Below are positions 20,400 to 30,725 of a DNA stretch of 64,000 nucleotides, in pieces. The stretch covers positions 806,001-870,000 of the forward strand of contig JAHFWL010001001.1 of the NCBI GenBank assembly GCA_021292165.1, given 5' to 3'. The translations under genes were made by a program, and so were the position numbers. Origin of the DNA: Shinisaurus crocodilurus (lineage: Eukaryota > Chordata > Lepidosauria > Squamata > Shinisauridae). The notes under the pieces were generated by a model. That model saw nothing but the letters and a program-made list of their open reading frames with translations. It did not search any database and was not told the origin of the DNA. How positions within the stretch are numbered: the first letter of the stretch is position 1; the number at the start of each line of letters is the position of its first letter.

Positions 20400-20880
20400 G
20401 GAGAGAGAGACAAAAAGATTCATTTTTGACAGTTCCATCGCATAGCATTGAAAAATCTAAATTCAAAGAATGATTTAAAGATACCTGGAATTCATGTGCC
20501 TTTAATGACATGATTATCAGACATCTCCCTACAATACAGATCTATGAGAAGCACATTTCATCTGCTGTGACCATTTAGAATATTCCTTGTTAAAAACAAT
20601 TGCATCAATAAAAGGCAGACTAATATAAAACAGTCCAGGGCGGGCTTTGGTGTCTTTTTATATATCTGTTATTGTATCTCCCAGTCTGCAGGAAAGAGCC
20701 ATTCATTAAATTAAGAGCGCAAACGGTGAAACTGAGGCTTTCATTGAAGAAAGCTTTCTTCTGATCCAAGCTTTTACTGGGTGGATTGTCTTACAAAGAA
20801 AATAAACAAAAGCTTTTTACTCTCTCTCTCTCTTTTTTAAAACACAGGAACTAAATATACTAAGGAGAAATGCTACCCAA
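20400..20880. promoter_or_regulatory. Candidate conserved non-coding element
   Basis: Single-copy, CpG-poor, with CAATAAAAGGCAGAC, TTAAATTAAGAGCGCAAAC and TTCATTGAAGAAAGC. No repeats or coding. The texture is typical of a vertebrate enhancer. Composition-based inference only. Confidence 0.35.
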
Positions 20881-21061
20881 GGAGAAAAGACTGGGAAATG
20901 ATTACCTCCTAAGAATGCTTTTGCCTCCCAATATACCGTAGATCTGATCGGCAGGGGTTTGGGCGACCTGCAGATCTAACCATTTCATTCATATTCTCTC
21001 CCAGGTTGGTCTAACAGCTAGTCGTGGAAATTAAATTCAGAAGCAGCATCTGGGCTTCTAG

Positions 21062-21112
21062 CATGTAGAAAGAAGGAAGGAAAGAAAGACAGACAGAAAG
21101 AAAGAAAGGTGG
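21062..21112. repeat. (GAAA)n/(GACA)n purine microsatellite
   Basis: A purine-rich tract of GAAG, GAAA and GACA units. Confidence 0.75.
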
Positions 21113-21323
21113 CACAAATGAATGGAAATTAAAAAATCCATCCTGACAATTATATCTAGCATTTGGTAGTTAGTGAATTCATCTGTTTCTGTCCTAGTTT
21201 GAATGCAATGAAGCTTAATGGCATTTTTTTTTAAAACTAGGGGATTAGGTCAGGCCTGATAGATTTTCTGTGCAGAAATAGTTGCAAGTAAATAAATGAA
21301 AATTTCTATGTAGGGCAGCATTA

Positions 21324-21362
21324 GTGTGTGTGTGTGTGTCTGCGTGTGCGCGCGCACATGCG
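21324..21362. repeat. (GT)n/(GC)n microsatellite
   Basis: GT repeats pass into CGCGCGCAC, an alternating purine-pyrimidine tract. Confidence 0.75.
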
Positions 21363-21700
21363 CATAGAGCAAAATCCTTCTACATCTTCCCAGACATCAA
21401 GTCTGGTGGATTTCAAACAACGTTCACTTTGCAAATTCTGCTCTTCCTTTGAAATTGTGCCCGACTCCTTGTAAATCTTCACGGCAGAAATCCATGATGA
21501 AAGACAGCACAGAAACCAGGATGCTTTGTCAGAAGAATCACTTACAAAATACAAGGTTAAAAGGTAAAGCAACAATCCTAAAGAGCCTGGCAAGGGAGCA
21601 ATGAGGATCTCTCTCTCTCAATCTCTTGATAGATAGTTGCTCAAGTCTCGAATAAACTGACTGTGCAGGGACGTAAAGCATTCCATTTTTCAAATATCTT
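21363..21700. promoter_or_regulatory. Possible conserved non-coding element
   Basis: Unique, low-CpG sequence with no repeats between two microsatellites. Weak evidence, composition only. Confidence 0.25.
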
Positions 21701-22333
21701 TTTTGAAGTGTAAATTATGCAAAAAGGCCTCACTGGGAAAGGGGAAAAAAAGAATTTGCTATTGCTACATAAGGTCAAAACAGAAATACATGTGGAGAAA
21801 AAGAGACTATGATTCTAAGCAATGTTTTACAGTATTCAAGACCTCTGCTTTTAGCTATATCACTGTAGACACCTGCAATGAACTTGATTTCCAGAAAGTC
21901 CCTTTCCCTGCCCCCAAGGAAGTGAACAAAAATAATGCACCTTAGACATAAGTCATGGATCTCAGTTACCTTTGAAAATTCTTGAACACGTGCATGTCAA
22001 GGAGCTGAACATTGCTGGCACTCAGCCCCTGGAAGGCAGGTTAGGAAAATACATTTCTCATCAGAAGTATAGGCAGGAGGATCACAAAACACCAGGTTGC
22101 TCAAAGGAATTATCTGATTTACTGTCCCTAACGTTCCTGAGAGCTTACTATAGGGTTATATTAGGGAGTAGTAGAAACATAGGTGGGGTTGGGTGGGTGG
22201 GAAAGGGAGGGTTCTTCTTATTAGAGTTATCCCCAAATTTCACCTGGAAGTAAAAACTTCAAGGCAAATTATGAGCCACTTGTTGGGGAGAAAGAACTGT
22301 GGAATACTCAAGAAAGCAAAGTCTGCTTTGAAG
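21700..22333. other. Unique sequence, no gene seen
   Basis: AT-rich DNA without recognised repeats; short frames lack conserved motifs. Confidence 0.3.
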
Positions 22334-22341
22334 GCTTGCAA

Positions 22342-23423
22342 CAGGTACTGGAAAGATCCTGGGCTCAGGCTCACAGGACAAAAAAAAGAATGCACAAATT
22401 TGCATATGCTAATTTACCGATGCTTTAAAGTCTCTGCGTGAGTGTCTGTAAAGGACCCTGTCTCCTAAGGACACCCCTATTTGTAAAAAGGCATGTAGGG
22501 ACAGGGAAGAGGAGGGCATTTGATTTCAGGAAAAAAAAAAAACCTCAGGCAGAAAGATTCAAGGGAGGGGGCAGCAGGAGGTGAAGCACATGTGGGCCAA
22601 AAGCCCGCTCATCCAGGGGGATCAGATCAGGGATGTTGAAGAGTCCTTGGTCTCGAGTCAGGAGTCTTTGGACCCGAGTCTCGAGTCCGAGTCCTTGGTC
22701 CAAAATGGTGACTCACGAGTCACGAGTCACTCCCAAAGCTGACTCCACGAGTCCCTATTAAAATCAATGGGGTTTTTCCCCAACAAAATAAGGCTATTTC
22801 AGATGTGTGGCTTAAATAAATTCTAGGCACAAGTGTGCCTTTTTATTTCAAAACTCTGCAACTGATTTTGGCAAGAACAGACCAGGCAGACAAACCCAAA
22901 ATAACCAGGCAGGCAGAGGAGGCAGGGAACCCCAAAGCAGGCAGGCAGAGGCCTTTGTCTTGGACAATTCAAACTGTGGAACTGGTCAAGAAGAGACCAG
23001 GCAGGCAGAGGAGGCTGGGAACCCCAAACAGGCAGAGGCAGCCAAACCCAAAATGTCTGAAAGGTTGCATTTTAGGAAAATGATTTTAAAAAATAAACTT
23101 GCTGTTCTTCCTAAAATCTATCCATGTTGCATTTGAGGAACACGAGTCCTTGGTCTCGAGTCCCGAGTCGAGTCTCGAGTCCCATTAAAAATATTGGGAC
23201 TCGAGTCAGAGGGGGGACTCAGTCTGACTCACGAGTCGAGTCCTGGAGTCTGAGTCCCCATCCCTGGATCAGATGCAACAAAAATCATCAGGGCCCCCGT
23301 ACCTTTCTTTCAACAAGTGCCCCTGGAGAGCAGGGTGGTGGGGCAGATGACCTTTTGGAGATTTGGGGCTCCAAATGAAAGATTCAGCAAGCCCTAGTGG
23401 GCCGCTCCCTTACACGGCCTCTG
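22342..23423 (-). mobile_element. hAT-like family A element, host of a nested hAT insertion
   Basis: Minus-strand copy flanked by GCTTGCAA (22334-22341) and GTTTGCAA (23424-23431), a 7/8 match to an 8-bp target duplication. Its terminus near 22342 has a short internal deletion (CAG joined to GTACTGG). A second element occupies 22628-23266, so the family A copy itself is about 440 bp. It must be older than the insertion it carries. Confidence 0.75.
22628..23266. mobile_element. hAT-type element with GAGTC-rich ends, copy 1
   Basis: 639 bp, starting CAGGGATGTTGAAGAGTCC and ending GAGTCCCCATCCCTG. Perfect 8-bp target duplication GATCAGAT (22620-22627 and 23267-23274). Each end has about 100 bp packed with GAGTC/GACTC and TCGAGTC words, which are plausible subterminal transposase-binding sites. 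The interior has ACCAGGCAGGCAGAGGAGG-type repeats. It has no transposase frame. Confidence 0.88.
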
Positions 23424-23484
23424 GTTTGCAACATTTTGCAAGTGAAAGGTGGCTGGGTTTTGTCTCCTGCACAGTGTAACAACT

Positions 23485-23790
23485 AAGGCTGCAATCTTAT
23501 ACACACACTTACCTCAGAATAAGCCCCACTGAAAATAATTGGACACTTCTGAGAGTAGTCATGCAAACAAAGCAGGTGTGGGCAGAAGGTAGATCTCCAG
23601 ATGTTTTGCAACTCTGAGCATTCCTGGCCATTGGTCATGCTGACAGGGTGGGCTTCTGGGAGTTGAAGTCCAATAAACACCTGGAGATCTACCTTCTGCC
23701 CACCCCTGCTATGCATGACTACTCAGAAGTGTCCAATTATTTTCAGTGGGGGATTATTTTGAGGTAAGCGTGTGTATAGGATTGCACTGT
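23485..23790. repeat. Long fold-back structure, about 300 bp
   Basis: Imperfect inverted arms of about 120-130 bp. TATACACACACTTACCTCAG near 23498 matches the complement of the TACCTC/GTGTGTATAGG block near 23765, and GGCAGAAGGTAGATCTCCAG matches the complement of 23686-23704. The inner part is a GGCAGAAGGTAGATCT MITE. The outer part derives from the CAATCCTATRCACAC repeat in both orientations. Confidence 0.7.
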
Positions 23791-24139
23791 GAGTGTGTCA
23801 ATTTAGGAAGAAGGAAGGAATCCCACTGAACTCGGTAGGACTTCTCAGTGAATCTACTAAGGATTGTGCTGGAAATGAATTGCTGCGATCAAGGAGGTTC
23901 AAATCTCTTCACAGGGCCAAACTAATCATGGTATTGGTACTTCTGTGAATATAATTAACATGTATGGGTTGTGGTTTTTTGTTACATAAATATCAGCCAT
24001 GGGAAGAAAAAGCAGCCTTGGGATGGGGTGAGTTGTATGGGGAAAAGGGGAGTTTAATGTTTTTCTCTCCCTGCCATGATCTCTCCACTAATCATCTCTC
24101 CAGAACTTGTATTTGAATTTTAAGTACATAATACCAGAA

Positions 24140-24520
24140 CTCAATGGGGGCGTCATTCCATGAAGCGGATTGGTGGGAGATTCAGGAGAGATAAAAGGAA
24201 GGACTTCTTCACACAGCACAGAGTTAAACTGTGGAATTTACTTCCACAAGATGTAGTGACGGGCGGCTTTAAAAGGGGATTGGACAAATTCATGGAGGAG
24301 AAGGTTAGCAAAGGCTACTAGTCCTGGTGGCTATATGGATCAGAAGCAGTATGCCTATGTACACCGGTTGCTGGGGAACATGGGTGGGAAGGTGCACTTG
24401 CACTCATGCCCTGCTTGTGGAATCTTGTGGGCAGCTGGTTGGCCACTGTGTGAACAGAATATGGGACAGGCCCTTGCCTTGATCCAGCAGGGCTCTTCTG
24501 GATGTTCTTATGAAGCCTTC
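24140..24520 (+). mobile_element. CR1-group LINE 3' end
   Basis: ORF2 C-terminal coding (GRFRRDKRKDFFTQ-like, then VKLWNLLPQDVV, FKRGLDKFMEEK) is followed by a 3' UTR with CACCGGTTGCTGGGGAACAT, GGTTGGCCACTGTGTGAACA and a final GCAGGGCTCTTCTGGATGTT / CTTATG. Frames are eroded. Confidence 0.85.
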
Positions 24521-24668
24521 GTTGGTGTCAAAGAGAGCCTGCCTTGAACTGCAAGTAGCAACTTCAGAGAGGGCCCCACAGAAAGTATTCATGCAGGTTG
24601 CTAGTTAATCTGTGCTATGACTGTAGTCCTATTCAGGCATCAGGGAACATGGCACAAACTGTGTAGGG

Positions 24669-25010
24669 CAGGGTGGGGGAATCTCAGGATCTGGCCCTCT
24701 TGGGGATCCAATCCAGCCCTTTGGGGTTCCCCAGATGGCCCCTTCCCCTGCCCCCAATCCCCCACCAATTGTTTGGTGGTTCCTCCCCCCCTTTTTTTGC
24801 AGCCCCCCCCTTCTAAAAAGATTGAAATGCCTCTCCTAAGGCTTAGTTTCTGGCAGTGAGAGCTTTACACTAAAATATGCTTGTTTTGGGGGGATATTTT
24901 TGCTCCTGCCCCTTTTGCCTTTGGCCCTGCCCACTGCTGGAATGTGGCCCCCTGAGAGCTTCTCTGCAATGGAATTTGGCCCTTGGGCTGAAAGAGGTTC
25001 CCCATCCCCA
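24669..25010. mobile_element. Non-autonomous hAT element with perfect target duplication
   Basis: 342 bp, starting CAGGGTGGGGGAATCTCAGG and ending GAGGTTCCCCATCCCCA, flanked on both sides by GTGTAGGG (24661-24668 and 25011-25018). Further copies in the opposite orientation are at 25685-26015 and 40060-40395. No transposase. Confidence 0.82.
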
Positions 25011-25029
25011 GTGTAGGGAATGGGGGCAC

Positions 25030-25109
25030 TCAAGCTCTCTCACGCACCACTCACATGTACACACTCGATCACTCTCACAGACATGCCAGTCACTCACTTT
25101 CTGTCTCTC

Positions 25110-25143
<34 letters not shown>

Positions 25144-25144
25144 C
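25030..25144. repeat. (CACT)/(CA)n simple repeat region
   Basis: Degenerate CACTC units followed by (CA)n of about 15 units (25115-25144). Confidence 0.8.
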
Positions 25145-25680
25145 AGTCACTCAAATCCAACTCCTGCTCAATAGCATTTCAGGGGCTTGGCACCTGCTTT
25201 GGTCAGATAAAATCAACATTCCTCCCAGAATCCTCAGTTCTCAAACCACCCAGCCATCCAGGAATCCTGGCTCCGAGCCATCCTCTAAGTCATTATCTTG
25301 CTGAAAAGTCCTGACATCGCACACGCTGTTACCTGGATCACATTTTTAGTTGGGTGGGGAAAGAGGGGTGGGTGGAACACTCTAGAAAGAGCTCTATGGT
25401 TCCTGCCATGGAAGTCCCATTTCTAGCATTTCCCAGAAAGCAGGCAGGAACCATTGGCCACTGCTTCCTAAGATGCTCTGGGGATGCTCTAGGAACTAGC
25501 TTAACATGTATGGGTTACATGTTAACCTAGTTCCTAGAACTCAAGAAGAATTCAAGGGCTTGAAAAGCTCGCTTCTCCTCTGAGGTGGGCTTCTGTGAGC
25601 CCACCAAGGTTCTTCTGCGTCTGAGTGATGTATAAGTATGTGCATAACTGACAAAATCACAAGAGTCCCTATGCCTAACC
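25145..25680. other. Unique spacer with one strong hairpin
   Basis: Mostly unclassified. Positions 25489-25510 and 25516-25537 are reverse complements (21 of 22) around TGGGT. No gene seen. Confidence 0.4.
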
Positions 25681-25684
25681 CATC

Positions 25685-26015
25685 AAAGGTGCTGAACCTC
25701 TTTCAGCCTGAGTGCTGAATTCCATGTTGGAGAAGCTTCTGGGGGCTGCATTCCAGTGGTGGGTAGAGCAAAAGGCAAAGGGGTGCCCCCCCCAAATTCC
25801 AGTTTATTTTAGCTTAAAGCTCTTCCTGTGAGTAACTAAGCGTTAGGACAGGCGTTTCATTTGTTTAGAATGGGGGGGGGGGATGCAGAAAAGCCAGGGA
25901 GCCACCAAATGATTGGTGATTGGGGAAAAGGGGGTGGGGCCAGAAGAAGGGGTTGTGGCCCTCCAGGGGCCTCAGGAAGGTCAGACTTGGCCTCTGCCCC
26001 TGAGGTTCTGCACAC
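25685..26015. mobile_element. hAT element, second copy of the 24669 family
   Basis: Inverse orientation relative to 24669-25010. GCTGAACCTCTTTCAGCCTG at the left and GCCCCTGAGGTTCTGCACAC at the right. Diverged, with indels. Flanks not resolved. Confidence 0.6.
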
Positions 26016-26400
26016 CTGTCATGTGGGTTGCTGGTGGTCATGGGCACTGCTGATGCTGCCTTTCCACCTGTGGCTGATCATCACTTGGGGATGTTGTTGT
26101 CTCAGACGGTGATCTATGAACATGTTCGAAATCACTTGGTCTCCTTGATTCAGTAAAAAAGTGAAGGATTGAAAAATGTGGCCCTTTCTCTGACAAAGTC
26201 CAACCACACCCCAGGAAAAACCCAAACACCCCACAGTATTATTGCCATTCGGAGAAAGTGGAAGAAACAGCGCTCAGCTCTCCTCGCATTATACATACCC
26301 GCATATGATCACAAAAACAAGCCAAGACCTTTGCTGCTCTTGCCTGATTCAAACAATCCTGCTTCCAGCTGTCGTCCCGAAGATCTACATAATGCAATAT

Positions 26401-26548
26401 TGCAGGGCTTTTTTTCTGGTGGAACTCACCGGAACTGAGTTCCAGCACCTTTTCTTCTATTAATTACATTACAATTTAATCGCCATCTACTCCCGAGGAA
26501 ATGTAATCCAAGAGTTCCGGTACCCTTTTCTCCAGAAAAAAAGCACTG
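26401..26548. mobile_element. MITE with GGGCTTTTTTTCTGG ends
   Basis: About 148 bp. GCAGGGCTTTTTTTCTGGTG at the left matches the complement of CCAGAAAAAAAGCACTG at the right. GCAATAT flanks both ends (26394-26400, 26549-26555), a 7-bp direct repeat consistent with a hAT-type target duplication. Confidence 0.65.
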
Positions 26549-26559
26549 GCAATATGTAC

Positions 26560-27015
26560 ACACAGGATTGAAACTTATTCCCACTGACTCCAGGAAACCC
26601 TACCAGACAGATCTATCAGGCATGTGATTGCCTCTGCTTGCCCGGCCACATCTGGCTATACTTCTTCTTAAGCACCTCAGGGTAGAAGGAATCTGGTGCA
26701 AAATGATCAGGACCTTGCCTGGATGGTGGGTTTTTTTTTTTTTTTTAAAGGGTGGTGGTCTGTTATCTGTATAAATAAAAGCCTACACCACAGGTTCTTT
26801 ATGCCACCCTCTCTACACCTCACACCAAACTTTACAGGGGACTAGAACTGGGCTGAACTTTTGAACAACTGAGTTTGGTCCATATAGTTTTTTTTGGGGG
26901 GGGCAGTTCATCTCCAAAATTGGGGACCAAACTGCTTCCTTGGTTTCAAATTTGCAGGGTTTGAGGATATGTGGGTTGTTTTTTTTAATGGTGGTGGTGG
27001 TGGAGGAGAACTTGC
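26560..27015. other. Unique spacer, no gene seen
   Basis: T-run near 26731-26746 and a (GGT)n tract near 26989-27001. Nothing else recognised. Confidence 0.3.
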
Positions 27016-27021
27016 TGGAGC

Positions 27022-27219
27022 ACATGGGGACATAGGAAGCTTCCTTACACCGAGTCAGACCTTTGGTCAATCTAACCTAGTATTGACCACACTGACTGGC
27101 AGCAGCTCTTTAGGGTTTCAGGCAGGATTTTTTCCATCTCTACCTGGAGATGCCGGGGATTGAACCTGGAACCTTCTGCATGCAAAGCAGGTGCTCTACC
27201 ACTGAGCCACAGTCCTTCC
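27022..27219 (-). mobile_element. tRNA-derived SINE, full length
   Basis: The best copy in the window. On the minus strand: head with TGGCTCAGTGGTAGAGCAC (A box) and GGTTCAATCCCCGGC (B box), body AGATGGAAAAAATCCTGCC, then the GACTGACCAAAGGTCTGAC-like part and a tail ending CTTCCTATGTCCCC. The tail resembles CR1-type termini. RNA polymerase III transcript, mobilised in trans. Confidence 0.8.
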
Positions 27220-27739
27220 CTAGTTTGAAGTTCTGTTGGGCTTCCGGCTGCCATTTTAGATGCCACGGAATGCCCTGTTTTCATAGGCATTTTCTGGGGA
27301 ATCCAAAATCACTCTGAGGGTAATTTCAAGAGTTTCAATAAATGTTGATTCCTGATTCCTTCAAAATTGCTCTGCTCCTAAAACAACTGACATTCCACCC
27401 ACCTCCACTTGCAGGGCTCAAATATGCTCAGCCTCGATGTGGACATTAACCAGCAACTCACAGACATCATGCTGGGTGTGCGTGCGTGCGTGTGTGTGAC
27501 ACATTTGTGTATTATGAGAGGAACAATTGAAATCATTCAAAGCTCCGATGAGCTTGAAACACCCACCTACCATCGTATTTCTTGCATCCTTCCAACTATC
27601 TCCCCCTCTGCCACATCTCTTTATTGGATGTGTTTGGAACAGAGACTCATACAGGAACACAGCAGGCAAGCTTCTCTTACAAAGGACAGAGAAAGGAAAG
27701 CGTTTTTTAGTGAAAGAGTGAAATGTTCAATCTGCAGGA

Positions 27740-28560
27740 AATAATTACATGCCATGGCTCCAGCTTCGAGGCTGGAGTCTGAGGATGAACCATGGACAAG
27801 GATCCTGAACCCTCGTACTCAGAGGATCCTGACCCCTCATCTTCAGAAGAAGAGTTCCTGAGTTAATGGTTCAGGGAAAGGCTTCGGTTACGGAAAGGCT
27901 TCACAAGGACCCAGCTCCCCTGAACAATCCCGGGGACCTGCCCGCCTGTGTCCAGAGGAGGTTGCACTGCTGTCCTCAGACTCTGAGGACTCCAGCCATG
28001 AAGAGCATGCCACAGCCACCCCAGTATCATCGCAGCCTGAGGCTGCTAAAACAGACTAAACCCCCTTTAAGAGAAAAAGTCTCAGTCAGTGTGGAGGTGA
28101 GGCCAATCAGCCTAATGGAAGCCACACCCCTACTTAAGGCTCAGTCTCTATTGGCAACTTGTTGGAGCACTATACAGACAAGCTTGTCTGGCTTCCAGCC
28201 TCACGTGGAGCTCTCCAAGGTGCTGTCCTATTCCTGTTCCTGCCTCCCTGAGAAACCAGCCTTGCCCAAAACCTTGGTAAACACCCGACACATCGTGGAA
28301 CCCTGTAAGCCCTCATCGTGACCAAGGCCAACAGAACAACGAGTCTGAGGCTGCTGTGTCACCATTTGTGGATCCAAACTGGGCTGGTATTTGCCTGAAG
28401 GCTCAGTGGGAAGCCCACTGAGCCTGTGGAACCGGAGCTGGCAGAACCTGAGCCAGGACCCTCATGAGTGCCTTCTCCCTGAGCCCTAGGAGTTGAGTGC
28501 CTCCTGTGCTATTTCACCTCCCCTAAGGTGCAACCAGCAAGCACTTTGCTGAGGGCCCCC
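27740..28560 (+). mobile_element. Possible LTR or other retroelement fragment
   Basis: G/C-rich, with repeated TCTGAGGA/CTCAGAGGATCC words (27778-27830), a CCACACCCCTACTTAAGGCT promoter-like segment near 28120 and CCTGTTCCTGCC runs. The composition recalls reptile LTR retroelements. No coding domain was recognised and no terminal structure found. Confidence 0.3.
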
Positions 28561-28732
28561 TCAGTCCTGGAGTTGACCCTGTCCTAAGAAGAAACTTTTA
28601 AATTGGGAAGAGCAGACTTCATCTACTTTAAGGAAGAGATAAACAAATTTCCCCCACTCGATTCCTTTATTGTTTCCACATTTTTCTCTGCCCCGCATTC
28701 AATTCCTCCTGAATTTTGGTTTAGTTAGGACA

Positions 28733-28880
28733 GAGGTCCCTAACCTTTTTGGGCCAGTGGGTACATTTGGAAGAGTATTGTGGGAGCTCGCACAAAATGG
28801 CTGCCATGGGGGCTTGCCCATTCACAAAATGGTTGCCATGGTAGGTGTGGCCAGTCACAGAACACCCATTTCCTAGAAGG
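28733..28880. repeat. hAT-like fragment (CAGAGGTCCCTAACC end)
   Basis: CAGAGGTCCCTAACCTTTTT is a typical hAT-type end, followed by ACAAAATGGCTGCCATGG-type repeats. The right end is not recognisable. Confidence 0.4.
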
Positions 28881-28937
28881 CAAACTGGTGAGGCTAAAAG
28901 TAAATTAACTTGCCAAAGTTACTTCACTTTTAAAGTA

Positions 28938-29127
28938 AGAGCCAGTATGGCACAGTGGTTAGAGTGTTGGACTGGGACTTGGGAGATCCGGGTTCTAGTC
29001 CCCCCACTTGGCCATGAAGCTCACTGGGTGCCTGGCCCAAAGTCAGCCAGTGAGCTTCATGGCTGAGTGGGGACTGAGAACCAGAATCTCCAGAGTCCCA
29101 GTCCAACCCTCTCACCACTACGCCGCT
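28938..29127. mobile_element. Head-to-head inverted CORE-SINE pair
   Basis: A plus-strand SINE head (AGAGCCAGTATGGCACAGTG, then GGGTTCTAGTCCC) runs into a minus-strand head (GCTTCATGGCTGAGTGGGGA and the CCAGTCCAACCCTCTCACC block) without either tail. The two halves are reverse complements over about 90 bp each, giving a hairpin. Confidence 0.7.
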
Positions 29128-29129
29128 AC

Positions 29130-29760
29130 TTTCTCTTGATTTTGTTTTTAATCACTCATTTTGGTCTTTCAGGCTTTTTAGAAAGCCCTGCCTTGGAGCC
29201 ATATGTTTCCCCCCATTCATTTCTCCAACCTTCGGATCCTTCTGCAAGGCTCGTGCCTGTCGCACATTCAACAAAACAGTTTCTGCAGAGCATAAAATGT
29301 AACTCAGTGGGGACTCTTTAAAGGAGTCATTGGGGAGAAAAAGAAAGCTACAGAGCCAGTTGAAGCCGAAGTTAAATGCTAACTTGGTTTCTCACTAAGT
29401 GTAGTAGGAATCTTTCCATTTTCTCCTTTCCTGCCAAACCTCATCTTGATAGTCTGAACCTTGTTCCTAATGGTCCAAAGAGGGCTCTCAGCCAACAAGC
29501 GATTTCTTCTTCCTCTGTAGCATACCTAACAAATCAGCCGCATAGTAATAGATCCTGATTCTTGTTGCAAGGTTGTCTAAAGGCATCTCTCTGAATTCTG
29601 CTGCTGTTCAAAGCCTTTCTATTGTAGCCGTTTGTCACACAGCCACATCATACATACATATCCAACAAGCAACCAAACACACAAATTCTTATTAACGGCA
29701 AGAAAAGTGGCCGTCGTGTGGGTATAATATACCTTGGAAGGGTGTCCACGTTGCCCCTCA
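29130..29760. promoter_or_regulatory. Candidate conserved non-coding block
   Basis: Over 600 bp of unique, low-CpG DNA with TTTTTAATCACTCATTTTGG, ACAAATCAGCCGCATAGTAA and TCTTATTAACGGC. No repeats. Composition-based suggestion. Confidence 0.3.
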
Positions 29761-29764
29761 ATTT

Positions 29765-29891
29765 TACAAGGTAGCTAGGAATGTGTGAGGAATCTGATTG
29801 TGGAGTGAATATCTGATGGATTTTCATGATTTGGCCCCTTGGATTCCAGAAGCTTGCAGACTTCTGTCTTTAAGACAGGCCATGATTTGCG

Positions 29892-29925
<34 letters not shown>

Positions 29926-30185
29926 TTAAAAACCCCAAATGCTAAGGAAATTTGCACAAAATGGGCTGATTTGTGCAAATCAGCACCTGAAAACCACATT
30001 TTCTAGCATGATTTGTGCAAATCATGCTAGAAGCACGTGGATTTCAGGTGCTGATTTGTGAAAGTGGGCCAGTTTTGTGCAAATTTCCTTAGTGGTTAAA
30101 AAGTGTGCAAATTGTGGCCCATCTTAGAGGCAGAAGTCTGTGAAAGGCTGAAGTCTGTGAAAAACCTCCTGACTTGGCCTGCTTC
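29765..30185. repeat. Long palindromic GCGCAAAT-family element
   Basis: Arms extend from about 29850 to 30160 around TAGCATGATTTGTGCAAATC / ATGCTA (30003-30030). CTAAGGAAATTTGCACAAAA pairs with TTTTGTGCAAATTTCCTTAG. The outer arms carry CAGACTTCTGTCTTTAAGAC and its counterpart CTTAGAGGCAGAAGTCTG. An (ATT)n tract (29897-29926) interrupts the left arm. Start GCTAGGAATGTGTGAGGAAT. Confidence 0.65.
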
Positions 30186-30189
30186 TCAT

Positions 30190-30214
30190 TTTCTTTCTTT
30201 CTTTCTTTCTTTCT

Positions 30215-30246
<32 letters not shown>

Positions 30247-30250
30247 TTAT
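30190..30250. repeat. (TTTC)n-(ATCT)n compound microsatellite
   Basis: About seven TTTC units followed by about eight ATCT units. Confidence 0.88.
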
Positions 30251-30510
30251 CTTTGGGGGGGGTGTTTTTAAAAAATAGTTTGATTTCTCATTAAAAATAT
30301 GGCCCAAACTACATGTTCCTTTAAAGCTGAAGCTAGAAGCGATGTCCTTTTTACTCTAAAGTAAGCTCAGGGGAACTGATACAGATTGTGACCCTAGTGT
30401 GGTGGGTGGGTAGAGCTGTAATCCTCTGCCCACTGCCCTGTGATCCTGATCTGTACTGGGCCTTCCACACCTGCAATTCATATTGCCTAAAGGTGATCCA
30501 TTTGTTCTGG
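30250..30510. other. Unique spacer, no gene seen
   Basis: Nothing recognised apart from a G-run and A-run. Confidence 0.3.
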
Positions 30511-30514
30511 GGAC

Positions 30515-30725
30515 AATTCATCGGTGGAGGCTGGCGACTTTTATTTTGGTGGGGCCCCTAATCCATTGCAGGTTTTATTTGGAGCGTTATAGGAGCTATC
30601 AACGGTGCTCCATGGTGGTCACCCTATTTTGTGGATGGAGTTCAGCACCATGGATAGCTCCTGTAAAGCTCCAAATAGAACCTGCACTGGATTAGGAGCC
30701 CCACCGAAATAGGAGTTGCCAGCCT
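30515..30725. repeat. Fold-back MITE (GGAGGCTGGYGACT ends)
   Basis: GGTGGGGCCCCTAATCCATT at the left matches the complement of TGGATTAGGAGCCCCACC at the right, and GAGGCTGGCGAC matches the complement of TTGCCAGCCTACC. Arms are about 95 bp. Relatives lie at 41160-41400 and 54650-54835. Confidence 0.65.

Noticed and set aside
22640..23260. The GAGTC arrays as a CRISPR array or satellite
   Set aside because: Spacing is irregular, motifs are on both strands, and the whole unit has transposon ends with a target duplication.
27130..27219. A tRNA gene
   Set aside because: It has A- and B-box motifs but no cloverleaf acceptor pairing, and is joined to a SINE body and tail found elsewhere in the window.
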